The notes: generated by a model from the sequence alone, not told the origin. Positions 33,773-47,501 are shown, numbered from the stretch's first letter. The stretch: DNA of 64,000 nucleotides from Portulaca oleracea (GCA_029582165.1 CM055877.1:38470249-38534248); one strand, 5' to 3'. Made by a program: numbers and translations.

Positions 33773-34830
33773 AGAATGAAACAGCAGATTTCTTGGCTGC
33801 TTGACCTTCCATCCCAAACAACTCCCACTTCTATCTTGTTCCTTGCTTATAATCTTCTTCTTGCTCAAATTCTTGCATTGCAAATGGGCAAGAATCCAAA
33901 CCATTAGTGTTCTCCAACCCTTAATAAAGCACCGCTTTTGGAAAAATATGAAAATGTAGAACAAACGTTGCCTTGAAAGTAGCACAAACGAACTTAAAAC
34001 ACCACCTTTTTCAAATATATCAACTGACCCAAAAAAGATCGAACAAATCTAGCCCAGGAAAAATGAACCCAGAATATCAAAGCAAACCAACCCCTAATTC
34101 GAAGAAATGAAACCTAGAAACTCATACTACATCAAACGATCAATAATCGAGTTCAAATCGTGTAACATAGAAATTGCAAAAATCACATAAACTCAAGAAA
34201 TATCAACCTAGAAAATCAAGGAGTTGGAATACAAATTAACCAAAGGAAACCCTAAAACTCAAATGTTAAATTGAAATAGAATACTTCAAATAGAAATATG
34301 AAATCAAACAATAGAACATTATTAAAGTACACCAATTATAGTGAAAGATGTACCAATTGATGAGAGAAACAAATCGGCCACCACGACTCTAACAGAAACG
34401 CACCGGCCGCAACAGATTCGTAGCACAGAGCACCAATTTTGGACGAGGACGAAGATTCCGACGAGGACGCCGGTGGTGAAGAAGGATGAATAATAAGATG
34501 ATATCAACGACGATGATTTTTGGTTATCAGTGGGCTGTGAATTATTGGATGAATCATGAGAAATTGGCCTGAAGAAGGCTTGGTTTAAAGAAGTGGAGAA
34601 GAGAGAGAAATGGTAGCGAACAATTGGAAAGTGGAGCAACAAACTTTGCGTTTCATGCTTTCTACCATTCCTACGATTATGATTTCAACTGTTTCCTAAC
34701 TTGCAGAGCTGTGTGAGGATTGAAAAGTGAATGATAAATTAGGGTTTATGCGCATGCGTAGAGTTTCTTTATGCGTATACTAGAGCAAGGTGCAGTGGAG
34801 CGGGTGTTTTTATAGAGGAGGGAGATTTAA
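33773..34830 (-). other. D gene-like segment (promoter and candidate exons)
   Basis: On the minus strand a TATA-like CTATAAAAACACC lies near 34810-34822. It is followed by a leader and an open frame of about 106 codons (34642-34322) that is serine-rich and then hydrophobic (TTGVLVGIFVLVQNWCSVLR). Further down, 33920-33773 can be read as an exon-like piece ending in a good donor (GTAAGT at 33767-33772). No family is recognised, and one stop interrupts the second piece. It may be a captured host gene fragment or a remnant of a CACTA gene. Confidence 0.3.
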
Positions 34831-34984
34831 TTTTTGATTTAACAATATTTGTAAAAATTTGTGAATATTGTGTTAAGTACTTAAGTGGGAGGGAAATGAA
34901 AAATTAGAGTGGTTTAAGAGAAATTTGAAATAGGTCAAATACCTACTATTTCGTAAACCCAAACATATTTTATCTATTTTTTTT

Positions 34985-35163
34985 CCTTTATTTCAAAAAA
35001 ACTGTTGCAATAACATAGCAAAGGCAACATTTTTGAAAAAATGTTACATTAAGTTATGTTTTATGCAACATTTTAGTAAATTATTGCTATAGATACTCTA
35101 TAGTAACACTTTGTCCCAATGTTACTATAATTAGTGTTGCAATAGGCCACTTTTGTTGTAGTG
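34985..35163. repeat. D right subterminal repeats
   Basis: The same motif set (GTTGCAATAAC, GCAACATTTT, GTTACTATA) in the last ~180 bp before the right TIR. Confidence 0.6.
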
Positions 35164-35810
35164 GTATAATCTTCCACAGATTTGATCCCCTGCACAAAAT
35201 GCTGTAACTTGAAGTAGTTCTCCTTCATGTAGTTTTCTGGAAGGAACTTCACCTTCAGCTTCTTCCTCATCTCGATCCAAGTGCTCACCTTGGCTTCCCC
35301 ATTCTCCACTCTTCTTTTTAGCAGATTAGTCCACTAAGTAGAAGCATAATTTTTCAATTTTAAGGCTACTAACTTCACCTTATTTTCTTCTGAAACCTCC
35401 TTCAAGTCAAAGACTCTTTCTACTGTCTGTAACCAATCTAGAAAAACATAAGGATATAACTCTCCTGCATATTCAGGATATAACTCTCATTATTTTCCTC
35501 AGGCTCACTGATCCTAGGGGATCTTCTTACTCTCCTCCTTCTTCTGTGTGTAGGCCTAGGACCTCGACCTCCTCTCCCTGTCCTACTAAAAGGATTCTCA
35601 CCTTCTCCTTCCTCCATTTCTTCATCAGTCTCCCTATTCAACTCATTTCTATGCAATCTCATGTAATACTGCAACTGCTCACTCAAAAACTTCATTTTTT
35701 GCTCTACCTCTTCCTTTTTTTTAAAGTCTGTTCTAAGACTTCCTGGGGTGTTTTACTAGTTCCGGCCACCCCAACTAAAACAAGCAATACACTCCAAGAT
35801 AGAACACAAT
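35164..35810 (-). pseudogene. A leader and gag N-terminal part
   Basis: Gag start of A, interrupted by D at 35166. Near 35695-35440 there is an Arg/Gly-rich stretch (GRGGRGPRPTHRRRRRVRR) after a helical start (KFLSEQLQYYMRLHRNE). Towards D comes the conserved gag part: FLDWLQTVERVFDL, KVKLVALKLKNYAS, and TWIEMRKKLKVKFLPENY, then LQHFVQGIKSVEDY, which joins EHLLWKCNMQENEV beyond D. One stop lies near 35336. This is the chromovirus gag pattern. Confidence 0.8.
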
Positions 35811-35822
35811 GCTCTAATACCA
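35811..35822 (-). other. A primer binding site (tRNA-iMet type)
   Basis: On the minus strand it reads TGGTATTAGAGC, one base different from TGGTATCAGAGC, the usual complement of initiator tRNA-Met. It lies 3 bases inside the 5' LTR, which fixes the orientation of A. Confidence 0.85.
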
Positions 35823-35825
35823 AGA

Positions 35826-37109
35826 CGATGTATGCTAGCTCACAAAGATCAGAGTATTGAACTAGAATACACAATACAACTCAAGATAGAACATAAAAGA
35901 TAAGCTTGCTTACAACTGTTACAGACACACCTTCAGCTGCAATCAAGGGCAATAGACTCTCACACACATGCCTCTACAGACACACCAAAGCATGGATGAT
36001 CAAGCTCAGTTTTCACTTGCTGGATTTTGCCAATATCTAGTGGCAGGAACTGATTGAACCAAGATTGAGAGTTATAGGACACTCACAAACTTTCAGAGGT
36101 ACTAAGACACTCGAGAATATTATTAAATGAACACAGAGATGCCTTTCATTGATAGAAAACTTCAGAACATAAAGGGAACTAACAGTTTGATTAACAGGTA
36201 CTTAAGCATAAGCATTCTGTCTAATCTCCTTGATCTGATATAAGTTACAAAGCTCAAAACTAATACAACTGATTACATACTTACTATCTCGAGTACATAT
36301 TGTAAGAAAATAAAAGGGAAATACTAAACTATGCTCTGATTGGACCAAATGCCAAAAGAGTGGCAAAAAGGACCAATGAGAGGCTTTCCTCTCATAAGGG
36401 GTAAAAATAATCTTTACTGAGGTAATTCCCGCGCCAATACTAACCTGGAAGTAAGCTCAACAGATTAATATCATGCTGGAAAGACCAAAATAACCCCTGT
36501 GGACAGAAATCAGAACATATAGCCTTAGAGCTAGGGTCTTGGAAAAACTGATAAAACAACCCTGCCAGGATTGTCTATTCTGACCTCTGAACCTTACTGT
36601 GCCATGCTTGATCATGTTGGAACTTAACTTGGACTTGAAAAGGACATGGCAATGAACAAAAAACTCCTAGGAAACATTAGTTGAATCTTCCTTAATCAAT
36701 AGATACAACATTGAGAAAGGTTGCTGCTTGGACTATTGTTGCTGGGAACTAGATTTGGTGTGGATGATCAATGTTGATGGGCTGAGTGGCTTTAGATGCC
36801 AGGACTTGCTTTACAAGGGTGTAGCAAGCCTGGATGGATGCTGTTGGTGGAGTGGTGGTTGCTGGTGATGTTGTAAACCTCCTGCTGGATGTTGGAAACG
36901 CTGAGAAACATGCTGAATATCCTGTTGTCTGTGCTGGGCTTTGGAAGCCTGCTGTTTCTGCTGGAAAGGCTTCCCTAGCTGCTGAGTTATGTGAAGCAAT
37001 ATGAACTCCTCCTTGTGCTACTGCTGGAATTGCTGGTGAAGATTCCTTGGATGACTCCTTTGCTGATGGAGCTACTGCTGTTGATTGTTCTGTTTGATGG
37101 TCTCCATCA
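35826..37109 (-). repeat. A 5' LTR (1284 bp)
   Basis: Partner of 343-1696. It ends at 37109 followed by the TSD AAGGC at 37110-37114. Its inner terminus reads CGATG where the other LTR has TGATG, a one-base change in the terminal dinucleotide. About 75 bp present in the 3' LTR are missing here between the shared CAACTC and CAAGA stretches. Confidence 0.92.
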
Positions 37110-38600
37110 AAGGCTTGTATTGTCAGGGTTCATTACAAAAAGAAAGGTAGTCAAACGCTAGGCGGGGCTAAAGAACGGTAATAATATTGTTAGGGAGGAT
37201 ATTTAGCTATGTAGTTTAATTAATAAATAAATAAATGCATCAATCACTTTGTCACCATATGCAATGCAAAGATGTAGTTTAAAAAAGATGCAAAACAAGT
37301 TCTAGAGGAGCAACTAATAGGTGACTCACTCAAAAAAAAAAAAAATAATATAAGGAATGATAAAAGTGATTAATCCATACTTTTGGTTATGTTGACTCAT
37401 GTAATAGGGCTCAATCAACTAAAGCAAGCCCAAAATTTTGCTGCATGCATATTTACACCTACTAGGATAGTCAAAGCAGATAAGCACACTGTTCATAACT
37501 TGTCTCAAAATCATAAGATTTAAAGAAATCGATTTCAAAAACTTTTAAGTTCTCAACCAAACTTTTCAATGTGTCGCAAGACAAACTAAGAGTCAAATTG
37601 GTTTACAAATCGTCACCCAAGGTATTCCTGATTATTAATCCTAATCCTATCTTATATTTATTTTTATTTTTCTTGTCTTTTCTAATTTTTTTTGGTCTTT
37701 TCAAATTTTGGTGGATGCAAAACTACGAAAAGAAAGACTAAAAACGATGGAAAGAAAGAAAATAAAAGAAAATCTAACATGATCTAACTAATACAACCTA
37801 GGTGAATGCAGGTTTACCTAATCTAAAAGAAAGAAAAACTCTAACAAAACATACTAAAACATAAAGACTCAAAATAAAAGAAATGAAAAAGAAATCAACT
37901 GAAACTCAAGAAAGGAAAAACAAGCAAAAATTTGAAAGCAAAAAAAGCGCAAATAAAGCGAAAACAAATATACATAGTATATACACCTCCCCCCCCCCTC
38001 ATGCTTAAACATAACATTATCCTCAATGCAAAGGACACAGGTAAGAGGGGAAAAACTGAAATTGTTAACAATGTGCAACTAATTCATAACAAACTTTTTT
38101 TTTTTTTTTATGAACATTCATAACAAACTTATAACAAAATTAAAACCATCAGGACTCCCCCATGCTTGCACATTACTTAACTAACATGCAAGATTCAAGA
38201 TTTCTACCTTAACCACTCAACTCTACTCATCAAGAACAGGGTATAACCAACTTGAGACTACCAAAATAGAGGGTCAATATATCCAACTCCAAACAATCAC
38301 ATTCCATTCTAATAACAAGAATACTAGTTCAATTATACATAACAATAGCAAGGACATAAAACTGACGCAATTAAACAACCTAAATATACAAGCTAGTATC
38401 AAAAACAACTCAAGCAAGGTGCACCAAACTATGAGTAAGAACAATGGTGAAGTGAATTAACATATCCAAGTATGAAATATGTGAAAACACACCAAAAGTA
38501 CTAGCAAGTAAAATTGAATTTCAAGAAGTAAATATGAATCGTACCTTAAAGTTGTTTGAACACAGGCAGAAGTAGAGATTGCAAGTAAAAGGATTTTGAT
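37110..38600 (-). other. Right flank of A: older retroelement relic
   Basis: Starts with the second TSD copy. No frame is readable. On the minus strand the block near 37985-38035 reads like ATTGAGGATAATGTTATG followed by a G-rich tract, and near 38150-38175 GTGCAAGCATGGGGGAG. Both resemble the non-coding region after pol in Athila/Tat-type gypsy elements. An AT-rich A-run at 37342-37353 and a T-run at 38094-38109 are also present. Confidence 0.35.
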
Positions 38601-40579
38601 AATTTTCATATCTGGAAATTGTTATGAGCGAAATCTGGAAGGGATGTTCAGTGAAGTGGGGGGGGGTGGGTCGGGGAAGAAGTGCAAAAGAAAAAGAAAG
38701 GAGTACGTGAAGAATTTGAAAAGTTTAGGTAATTCACAATTTTTACGAAGAAGAGAAAAAAAAAATCGAGCGAGAATAGGAGATGCTGGGAGCGCTTTCA
38801 GGAGCGGCCATCGTTTTGATTTTTGTAATTTTTCAGACCTTCTGTGTGAGACGCGACCAACGCCCAATAAGGCGCTGCCAGCGTTTTGTACCTGAGCATA
38901 TTCGTTGCAATTTTGAGACAACTTCAGCGTTTGGCAAGCAACTCTTGCCATAGAGCGGCCAAATCGTTAATACTTATTAAATGGATTTTGCGTAATTAGA
39001 GAAAACTTTTTTGAGTTATTCGAGCTTTTGGATTTCTTAAATGGAAAAAGAATGAAAAATTGGCCAGTTGAGCTATTTTAATTTGAATAGAAGGTATACT
39101 TCTACTTCATATACATTTATATACGATTTGAAAAGCTATTTGGATGAGAAGCGTCTGGTATGGAATTGTTATGCGGTTTACAAGTTTGAAATGATTTTCG
39201 GGCTAGATGTATTGCACTAGGTACTGTGGACTAATTGGAAAGTCGGAGTTACACCTGTAAGGGGAACTGAATCGGCTAAGTATATAAAGTCCATTGGCGT
39301 TAGAACTCCCGGGAAGTTAAACTAACTGTCTGAAGGGGGAACCGGCCCCGACTAGAGAGTGCTGAAAGTAACCTACGCCCATGTTATTAATATTTTCGTA
39401 CAAGGGAAAGAAGGAAAGATTATATGAAATCTTAGTTTATTGCAACGGTATATACTATGGTTATGGAAATTTGGAAAAGGGAATTTGAGTAATTTTTAAT
39501 ACCTGGTTTAAAGTGCGTGAGTTCTTCTTTATATGTTGAAGGTGTTATGTTTTATTTAGAATGGCTTTGAAAGGTTTTGAAAAATGATTGGTTTCCTATT
39601 TGAGAATTGTGATTTGTGTTTGATTATGTTCAAACTAAGTCTCAAAAGGTTTTGTAATTTACATAAATAGCTTACCTTGTCATTATTGATTTGTGTGCGT
39701 GATACTTAAAGTTCTTCGTGTGTGTCTTTTAATTAGATGGATGCATTGCATTTGAATCCTGTCTTAGTTGTTTACTTTGGAGGCTAAATGAAATGTACGA
39801 GTCACTTGAGAGATCCCTATATTGGTATAGGATATGTATTGAGTTGGTTGCGACCTACTAGAACAGTAGAGTACTTGAGATGCTTCTTTGATGGCTTCCT
39901 GACTGTTTTCATGACAAAAAGGTTATCCCATCCCCCTGTAGTTGATTTGGAAGATATGAGAGTGTTAGTTACCTCAAATGGGACATTTAGGTACTTGAAT
40001 GGAAACCTTATACCTAGTTTCCTACTTGATGGATTATAAAGTGACCAACACATGCGTTTATGTTTTAATTGTACTTTTGTGAATGCAGAACTAGGGTGAC
40101 TCCCATTATTAGGTTGCTTGAATCTCAATGGTTATTCCAGGATACAAGTTACCCGCTGAGCTGTGGTTTGCTCATACCCCTTCTCCCTCCCCCTTACAGG
40201 TAAATATGAAGATCAGGAGTTGACTGCTTGTTTGGAGATCGAGTATATCTAGATGTTTATGCATACAGTAAGTATTTCTTTCGTAGTTTGAATTCGATTG
40301 TAAATGTATTTGGAATGCTTGGGATTGTTGTTGCATTTAGATTGTAATCCGAGCGTGTGTGATATGCTCCGGCGTGTGGCCGTTGAGTTCTATTTTGGTT
40401 TAGTTTGTTTATTTCAGGGTGGTAAGGCTCTAAGCCTGGGAAACGTTCATATTACAGAGGGAGCTCTCTCGGATTTTCCTCAGGAAATTTTGGAAGTAAA
40501 TTTCTAAGTTTTTTTTCCTTCCTTAACCTTAATTAGGTTAAGATTAACCTTTAACAGCCCATATAGGGAGCGGGCTGTT

Positions 40580-40582
<3 letters not shown>
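38601..40582 (+). repeat. Decayed Tekay/Del-like LTR (probable)
   Basis: No gene is visible. The segment around 39180-39370 (GGGCTAGATGTATTGCACTA, GTACTGTGGACTAATTGG) and the CCGCTGAGCTGTGGTTTGCTC...CCCCTTACAGGTAA block near 40150-40205 look like the LTRs of plant Tekay/Del chromoviruses. It ends at 40582 with GGGCTGTTACA, where (TA)n begins. The left end is not defined, so a solo or truncated LTR cannot be told apart. Confidence 0.4.

Positions 40583-41790
<1,208 letters not shown>

Positions 41791-41845
<55 letters not shown>
41791..41845. repeat. (TA)n array 2
   Basis: Pure TA repeat separating elements F and G. Confidence 0.95.
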
Positions 41846-41848
<3 letters not shown>

Positions 41849-42154
41849 AACAGATAGGGTGAGAATGACTTTTTGGTGAGATTGAGAGAAGGGTCTTTAT
41901 TAGCAATTAGATGTAAGATCCATGGTCCACAATAATTCAGCATTTTAGTGTTTTTTTTCCATGGGTCACGTGACCCAAAACTGAGAAAAAAAAATAGAAA
42001 GATGTTGGCGTGCGTTGGGACTGATGGCATCATGATTCAACTCCCAAAAAATTGAAGTCGGCTGATTACTCCTCCATGCATGCTAATCGAATTCATGCCC
42101 GACCGTTGAACTCCCTTTGCATTGCTAGTGAAAAGGAACAGAGATGATAATCGA

Positions 42155-42329
42155 ATTCATGCCCGATCGTTGAACTTGATGACGACGACGACGACGACGA
42201 CGATGATGATGAGGAGGAGGAAGAGGAGGAGTTTGAGTCGAGTGTTATGAGCCCTCTAGGTAGTCCAGATCGCCTTCGGCAGACGGTTAGCATTCTGAAT
42301 GAACATCGATTATTGGAAATCAGGGAGGT
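42155..42329 (+). other. G coding-like acidic segment (left arm)
   Basis: One frame reads NSCPIVEL, then a run of Asp and Glu encoded by GAC/GAT and GAG/GAA repeats, then FESSVMSPLGSPDRLR and a helical LNEHRLLEIREV, followed by GAG|GTAATT, a possible splice donor at 42328. The right arm has the same segment in inverse (about 45745-45900). It may be an exon captured from a host gene; the source is not recognised. Confidence 0.35.
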
Positions 42330-43577
42330 AATTGATTTGCTCCATGTGTAGTTGTTTTAGTGATGAATATCATGTTCATTTGATTTGAATTGGTTATTGT
42401 TGGATTTGCACATGAGTGTACTGTATTACTTCCATATTGAGGTCCCTTTGTAAAGACTTGATGTCCATTTGGGTAGTGCGGGATGCCCTATTGGTGAATG
42501 CTTGATGTTCTTTCCGTGAAGATGTGATGTCCATTTTGATACAACGTGAAGTCCATCTTGTGTGGGCACCATGTCTATTGGGTTAAATGTTATGTCCTTT
42601 GGGGTACACTTAATGTCCATCTTGTGTGAAGTCCATCTTGTTTGGTTTATACATAATGTTCATCTTAAATATGATACGATGATTGAGTCAGATGTCTTTT
42701 TTATGTGAATATCATAATCAAATTGTTTCAACGATTTCTTTTATGTTGGAATCGGAATCTATTTTAAATTAATTATGTGTTTTGAACTTGATGTACATTT
42801 GGTGAAAACATTTGGTCTAAACTTGATGTCCATTTTGAATAAAATAAAATGGTGATTTCATTTCAACTTAATGTTCCCCCGTGTTTGAACAAGAGTGTAA
42901 GAGATAGTATCCATCTTGTTGACACATGATGTCCATTTGGTTTCAATATTATATGCATCTTGGTTTTGAACATGATATCAATTTGATTTAATGATGATAC
43001 CCATTTTGAACTCGATGCACATTTGGTTTACACAGAATGTCCATTTTATTTGAACTTGATGTCTAGTTGACCAGGCAGAGTCTCCAGATAGGTGGATGCT
43101 GAGACAAAATCCCCGTTCATTCTTGATGTCTACCCCGCAATAAGGTGAAGAGATCGTGGTGAAGAACATCATCGAGAAAGATCTCATCGGAAAGAGTAAC
43201 AGTGCAATTACAAAATCTTGATGTCTACATTTGTTATAGTTGATGTTCATTGTAGGATGTCTTGATGTACTTTTTTGTCATACCTATTGTTCATTTATAC
43301 ATGAAGTGAGAAGTTCTAAAATTGTAAAAATTTGAAGTTATGTTCTGTTGGATGTTTTGATGTACTTTTTGGTCATACATGTTGTGCATGCTCATCTGAT
43401 TTTACTTGATATTCATGTGATTAGATGTTCATTTTACAAAGGCTATGCAATAAGACACCAAGTTAAATTGTAATAATTGTAACGGTAAACATACACATAA
43501 AAATGGATATTCATTGTATGTAAAATGAACATCCATTATCAATTAAATGAGCATCTATTAGAAAGCAAAACGACGAA

Positions 43578-44462
43578 ATTAAATACATCTATATCAAAAT
43601 GGACATCCATCATCGGTAAAATGAGCATCAAGTTAAATGAAAATGAACATCAAATGAATGTTAAAAGGAAATAGACATTTTAATAATTGTTGCGGAAATA
43701 TCTAATATAACCAACATCAAAATGGACATCCAATATCAGAAAAATAAAAATCCATTAAAGGTATCTTGTTGATTTGATTTTGCATTTCCAGTTCATAGCC
43801 ATAGTGTTTCAAACGAAAGGGGGAGAAGTTGAGAGGGTTGAGTTTCAAACGAAATGCTCTGGTGGCTGTGTGTGAAGGCTGGATGGGATGGTGTTGGTGG
43901 TGCGAAGTGGCGGAGCGGTAGTTGGTGGTCGTCGAACGGTGGTGCTGAGAGGAAAGGCGTTGTTGAGTTGAGCTAGGGTTTTGGGGTGGTTGAGAAAGAG
44001 ATTGAGGGAGAAAGGAGATTATGGGGTGAGGAAGTGTAAAACACGATGTCCATCTTGGTTGAACATGATGTTCATCTGGTCAGAATTTGATGCTCATTTA
44101 GTTCGAACATGATGTCCATTTTATTTGAACATGATGTCAAGTTGACGAGGCAGAGTTGGCAGACCGCAGACAGGTGGATGTTGAGACGAAATTCATGTTT
44201 CCTGCCCCGCAATAAGCTGAAGAGATTGTATTTTCAAAGGCTACCCATTAGAACCGAACAAGGACACTCGCCCCCTTTTGATGATGGTGTTTCGGCGTAC
44301 ATTAACGATTAGAATTTTAGGCCATCTCCCTCAATTTCTCTAGTTATATGGCATTTTTTTAGGATTGGAATTGTGTAAAATAAGTAAAATATATTGTCAT
44401 GTAATTTTGTGATACTTTTAAGGAATTTTGGATGCTAATATATTGAACTTTTGGGGTATTTA
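43578..44462. other. G spacer between arms
   Basis: GC-richer block near 43810-44030 followed by more motif copies and a short frame (44109-44312) that I do not recognise. No transposase. Confidence 0.4.
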
Positions 44463-46202
44463 ATTTCGTCGTTTTGCTTTCTAATAGATGCTCATTTAAT
44501 TGATAATGGATGTTCATTTTAAATATAATGTATATCCATTTTTATGTGTATGTTTACTTTTACAATTATTACAATTTAACTTGGTGTCTTACTGCATAAC
44601 CTTTGCAAAATGAACATCGAATCAAATGAATATCAAGTAAAATCAGATGAGCACGGACAACATGTATGACAAAAAAGTACATCAAAACATCCAACAGAAC
44701 ATAACTTCAAATTTTTACACTTTTAGAACTTCTCACTTCATGTATAAATGAACAATAGGTATGACTAAAAAGTACATCAAGACATCCCACAATGAACATC
44801 AGCTATAACAAATGTAGACATCAAGATTTTGTAATTGCACTGTTAGTCTTTCCGATGGGATCTTTCTTGATGATGTTCTTCACCACGATCTCTTCAGCTT
44901 ATTGTAGGGTAGACATCAAGAATGAACGGGGATTTCGCCTTAGCATCCACCTGTCTAGTGACTCTGCCTGGTCAACTAGACATCAAGTTCAAATAAAATG
45001 GACATTGTGTGTAAACCAAATGGGAATCGAGTTCAAAATGGGTGTCATCATAAGATCAAATTGATATCATGTTCAAAACCAAGATGCATATAATATTGAA
45101 ACCAAATGGACATCATGTATCAACAAGATGGATACCATCTCTTACACTCTTGTTCAAACACGGGGGAACATTAAGTTGAAATGAAATTGCCATTTTATGA
45201 TATTCAAAATGGACATCAAGTTTAGACCAAATGTTTTCACCAAATGCACATCAAGTTCAAAACACATAATTAATTTAAAATAGATTCCGATTCCAACATA
45301 AAAGAAATCGTGGAAACAATTTGAATATGATATTCACATAAAAAAGACATCTGACTCAATCACCGTATCATATTTAAGATGAACATTATGCATAAACCAA
45401 ACAAGATGGACTTCACACAATATGGACAGTAAGTGTACCCCAAAGGACATAACGTTTAACCCAATAGACATGGAGGCCTCACAAGATGGACTTCACGTTT
45501 TATCAAAATGGACATCACATCTTCACGGAAAGAACATCAAACATTCACCAATAGGGCATCCCGCACTACCCAAATGGACATCAAGTCTTTACAAAGGGAC
45601 CTTAATATGGAAGTAATATAGTACACTCATGTGCGAATCCAACAATAACTAATTAAATCAAATGAACATGATAGTAATCACTAAAAACAAGTGCACATGG
45701 AGCAAATCAATTACCTCCCTGATTTCCAATAATCGATGTTCAATCAGAATGCTAACCGTCTACCGATCGAAGGTGATCTGGACTACCTAGAGGGCTCATA
45801 ACACTCGACTCAAACTCCTCCTCCTCTTCCTCCTCCTCCTCCTCATCATCATCATCATCGTCGTCGTCGTCGTCAAGTTCAGCGATCGGGCATGAATTCG
45901 ATTACCATCTCTGTTCCTTTTGACCAGCAATGCAAAGGGAGTTCAACGGTCGGGCATGAATTGGATTAGCATGCATGGAGGAGTAATCAGCCGACTTCAA
46001 TTTTTTGGGAGTTGAATCATGATGCCATCAGTCCTAACGCACGCCAACATCTTTCTCTTTTTTTTTCTTAGTTCTGGGTCACGTGACCCATGAGGAAAAA
46101 CACTAAATTCTGAATTATTGTGGGCCATTGATCTTACATCTAATGGTTAATAAAGACCCTTCTCTCATTCTCACCAAAACATCATTCTCACCCTATTTAT
46201 TC

Positions 46203-46204
<2 letters not shown>

Positions 46205-46247
<43 letters not shown>

Positions 46248-46288
46248 CATACATACATACATACATACATACATACATACATACATAC
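46205..46288. repeat. (TA)n then (CATA)n array 3
   Basis: TA repeat to about 46242, then about 11 CATA units. Confidence 0.95.
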
Positions 46289-47409
46289 ACACTCATGGTT
46301 GATTATTGACACATCCATGGCCAAGAATCTAATATATAACAATAACATTGATCTCTCATGGTCTGGTATTTCCTGAAGTTCATTCATCCAATTCATGAAT
46401 AAATGTCTTAACTTTTTACAGCAAAGCTTGATTACAACACATAATCTCAGCTCCTGTATATAATAAAAATAAATTTGACAAGAAGAATTTAATTATTTTA
46501 GCAGGTGAAAAGGTACCATTCTTCATAAATGTTATAGGCAAATTGATCAAGGAAAAAAAAATTAAAAGGATTGTTATTGCGTGGTATTACTGGTTTGGAA
46601 CAGCGGAAGCATTGATTCAACTCAATTGTGTATCCGGTCTTGGTCATCATTTTCTTACTTTTGCCCTATTGATGACAATTATTAATTATGCCTGTTAGGC
46701 TTAGCCAACTGGCTATTATAATGCACCTTCATTTACCCATTGCCATCTCCAGAGCCACGGTCAAGAGATGGGCATATAGGGGGTATGATTGCATCACCGA
46801 GTGGAAGTTGTGTACCATAAACGTGATTTATTGAATTCTTTTTATTATTAGCTGTCGAAGAGAATTGAATGTTAGAGAGTTCTCCAATAAAAATATCTCT
46901 ATACTTGTAAAAATAGCTAAATTGTCACCAGTTTTTTAAACCTTAATTCACCACCGTTAAATTATAAAGTATTGTATAAAAGTGCTACTGTGACAAGAAA
47001 TGACACAAAAATACATATCAAATTTACAAAAATGAACATCAGGTATAAATGAACATCATGTGTTAATCACATAAACTACACGTACAACACAAAATAAACA
47101 TAAATTACAAAAATGAACATCAAGTACAAATAAAATGAACATCACGTATTAGTCAAATAAGTATCACATATAACCCAAATGTCCATCATGCCCATACAAG
47201 ATGGACATCACGTTGAACAAAATGGACATAATGTCTTCATCAAAAGGACATCAAATATTCACCAAAAAGGAGATCAAGTATATTCCCAATGGACATTATG
47301 TTCACATATAATCCAATTTTATTTTTTTTGGACCATCACAATACAAAATGAAAGTACAGACCACCATTGTCCAATTGGTGAAAGTAGGGATTATTAAAAT
47401 CTAATTATC

Positions 47410-47412
<3 letters not shown>
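46289..47412. other. Region L: partial TIR element with motif array
   Basis: 46289-46960 has nothing recognisable. At 47030-47300 the GGACATCA-type motif recurs with 21-22 bp steps (e.g. 47115, 47137, 47159, 47203, 47224, 47246). The last ~90 bp (47325-47412) resemble the right TIR of element K. The left end is not found. Confidence 0.5.

Positions 47413-47496
<84 letters not shown>
47413..47496. repeat. (TA)n array 4
   Basis: Pure TA repeat between region L and LINE fragment H1. Confidence 0.95.

Positions 47497-47501
<5 letters not shown>

Larger units (their letters stand above)
26285..35163. mobile_element. Element D: CACTA (En/Spm-type) DNA transposon, non-autonomous
   Basis: Terminal inverted repeats CACTACAACAAAA at both ends (26285-26297 and 35151-35163), with the 3-bp TSD GTA at 26282-26284 and 35164-35166: the CACTA signature. 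It sits in A's gag. Without P and E it is about 3.5 kb. No transposase (TNPD-like or TNPA-like) can be read, so it would have needed help in trans. It has subterminal GTTGC/GCAAC repeats at both ends and gene-like sequence on the minus strand near its right end. Confidence 0.88.
343..37109 (-). mobile_element. Element A: CRM-like Ty3/gypsy chromovirus, host of the insertion nest
   Basis: A complete but split LTR retrotransposon on the minus strand. It has LTRs at 343-1696 and 35826-37109, a TSD AAGGC at 338-342 and 37110-37114, a primer binding site at 35811-35822 and a polypurine tract at 1697-1704. The protein order read on the minus strand is gag, protease, RT, RNase H, integrase, as in Ty3/gypsy. 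Removing B, C, D and their duplicated target bases leaves about 7.1 kb, a normal size for the family. The integrase core ([22 protein letters not shown]), the tRNA-iMet type primer site and a pol frame continuing into the 3' LTR favour the CRM clade; Reina is the alternative. Several stops and a zinc-knuckle change show that it is dead. Confidence 0.9.
41846..46204. mobile_element. Element G: giant foldback element (4.36 kb)
   Basis: The ends read GGGAACAGATAGGGTGAG and GGGAATAAATAGGGTGAG (inverted). Left arm 41846 to about 43577 and right arm about 44463-46204 are inverted copies of each other over some 1.7 kb, seen for example by matching translated stretches of 42978-43250 (minus) and 44792-45064 (plus). 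The spacer is about 0.9 kb. Both arms carry dense GATGTCCAT-like motifs about 22 bp apart and a coding-like acidic segment. No transposase is seen. Confidence 0.8.

Noticed and set aside
42093..42293. Poly-serine frame on the minus strand
   Set aside because: Shadow of the GAC/GAT/GAG repeat read on the other strand.
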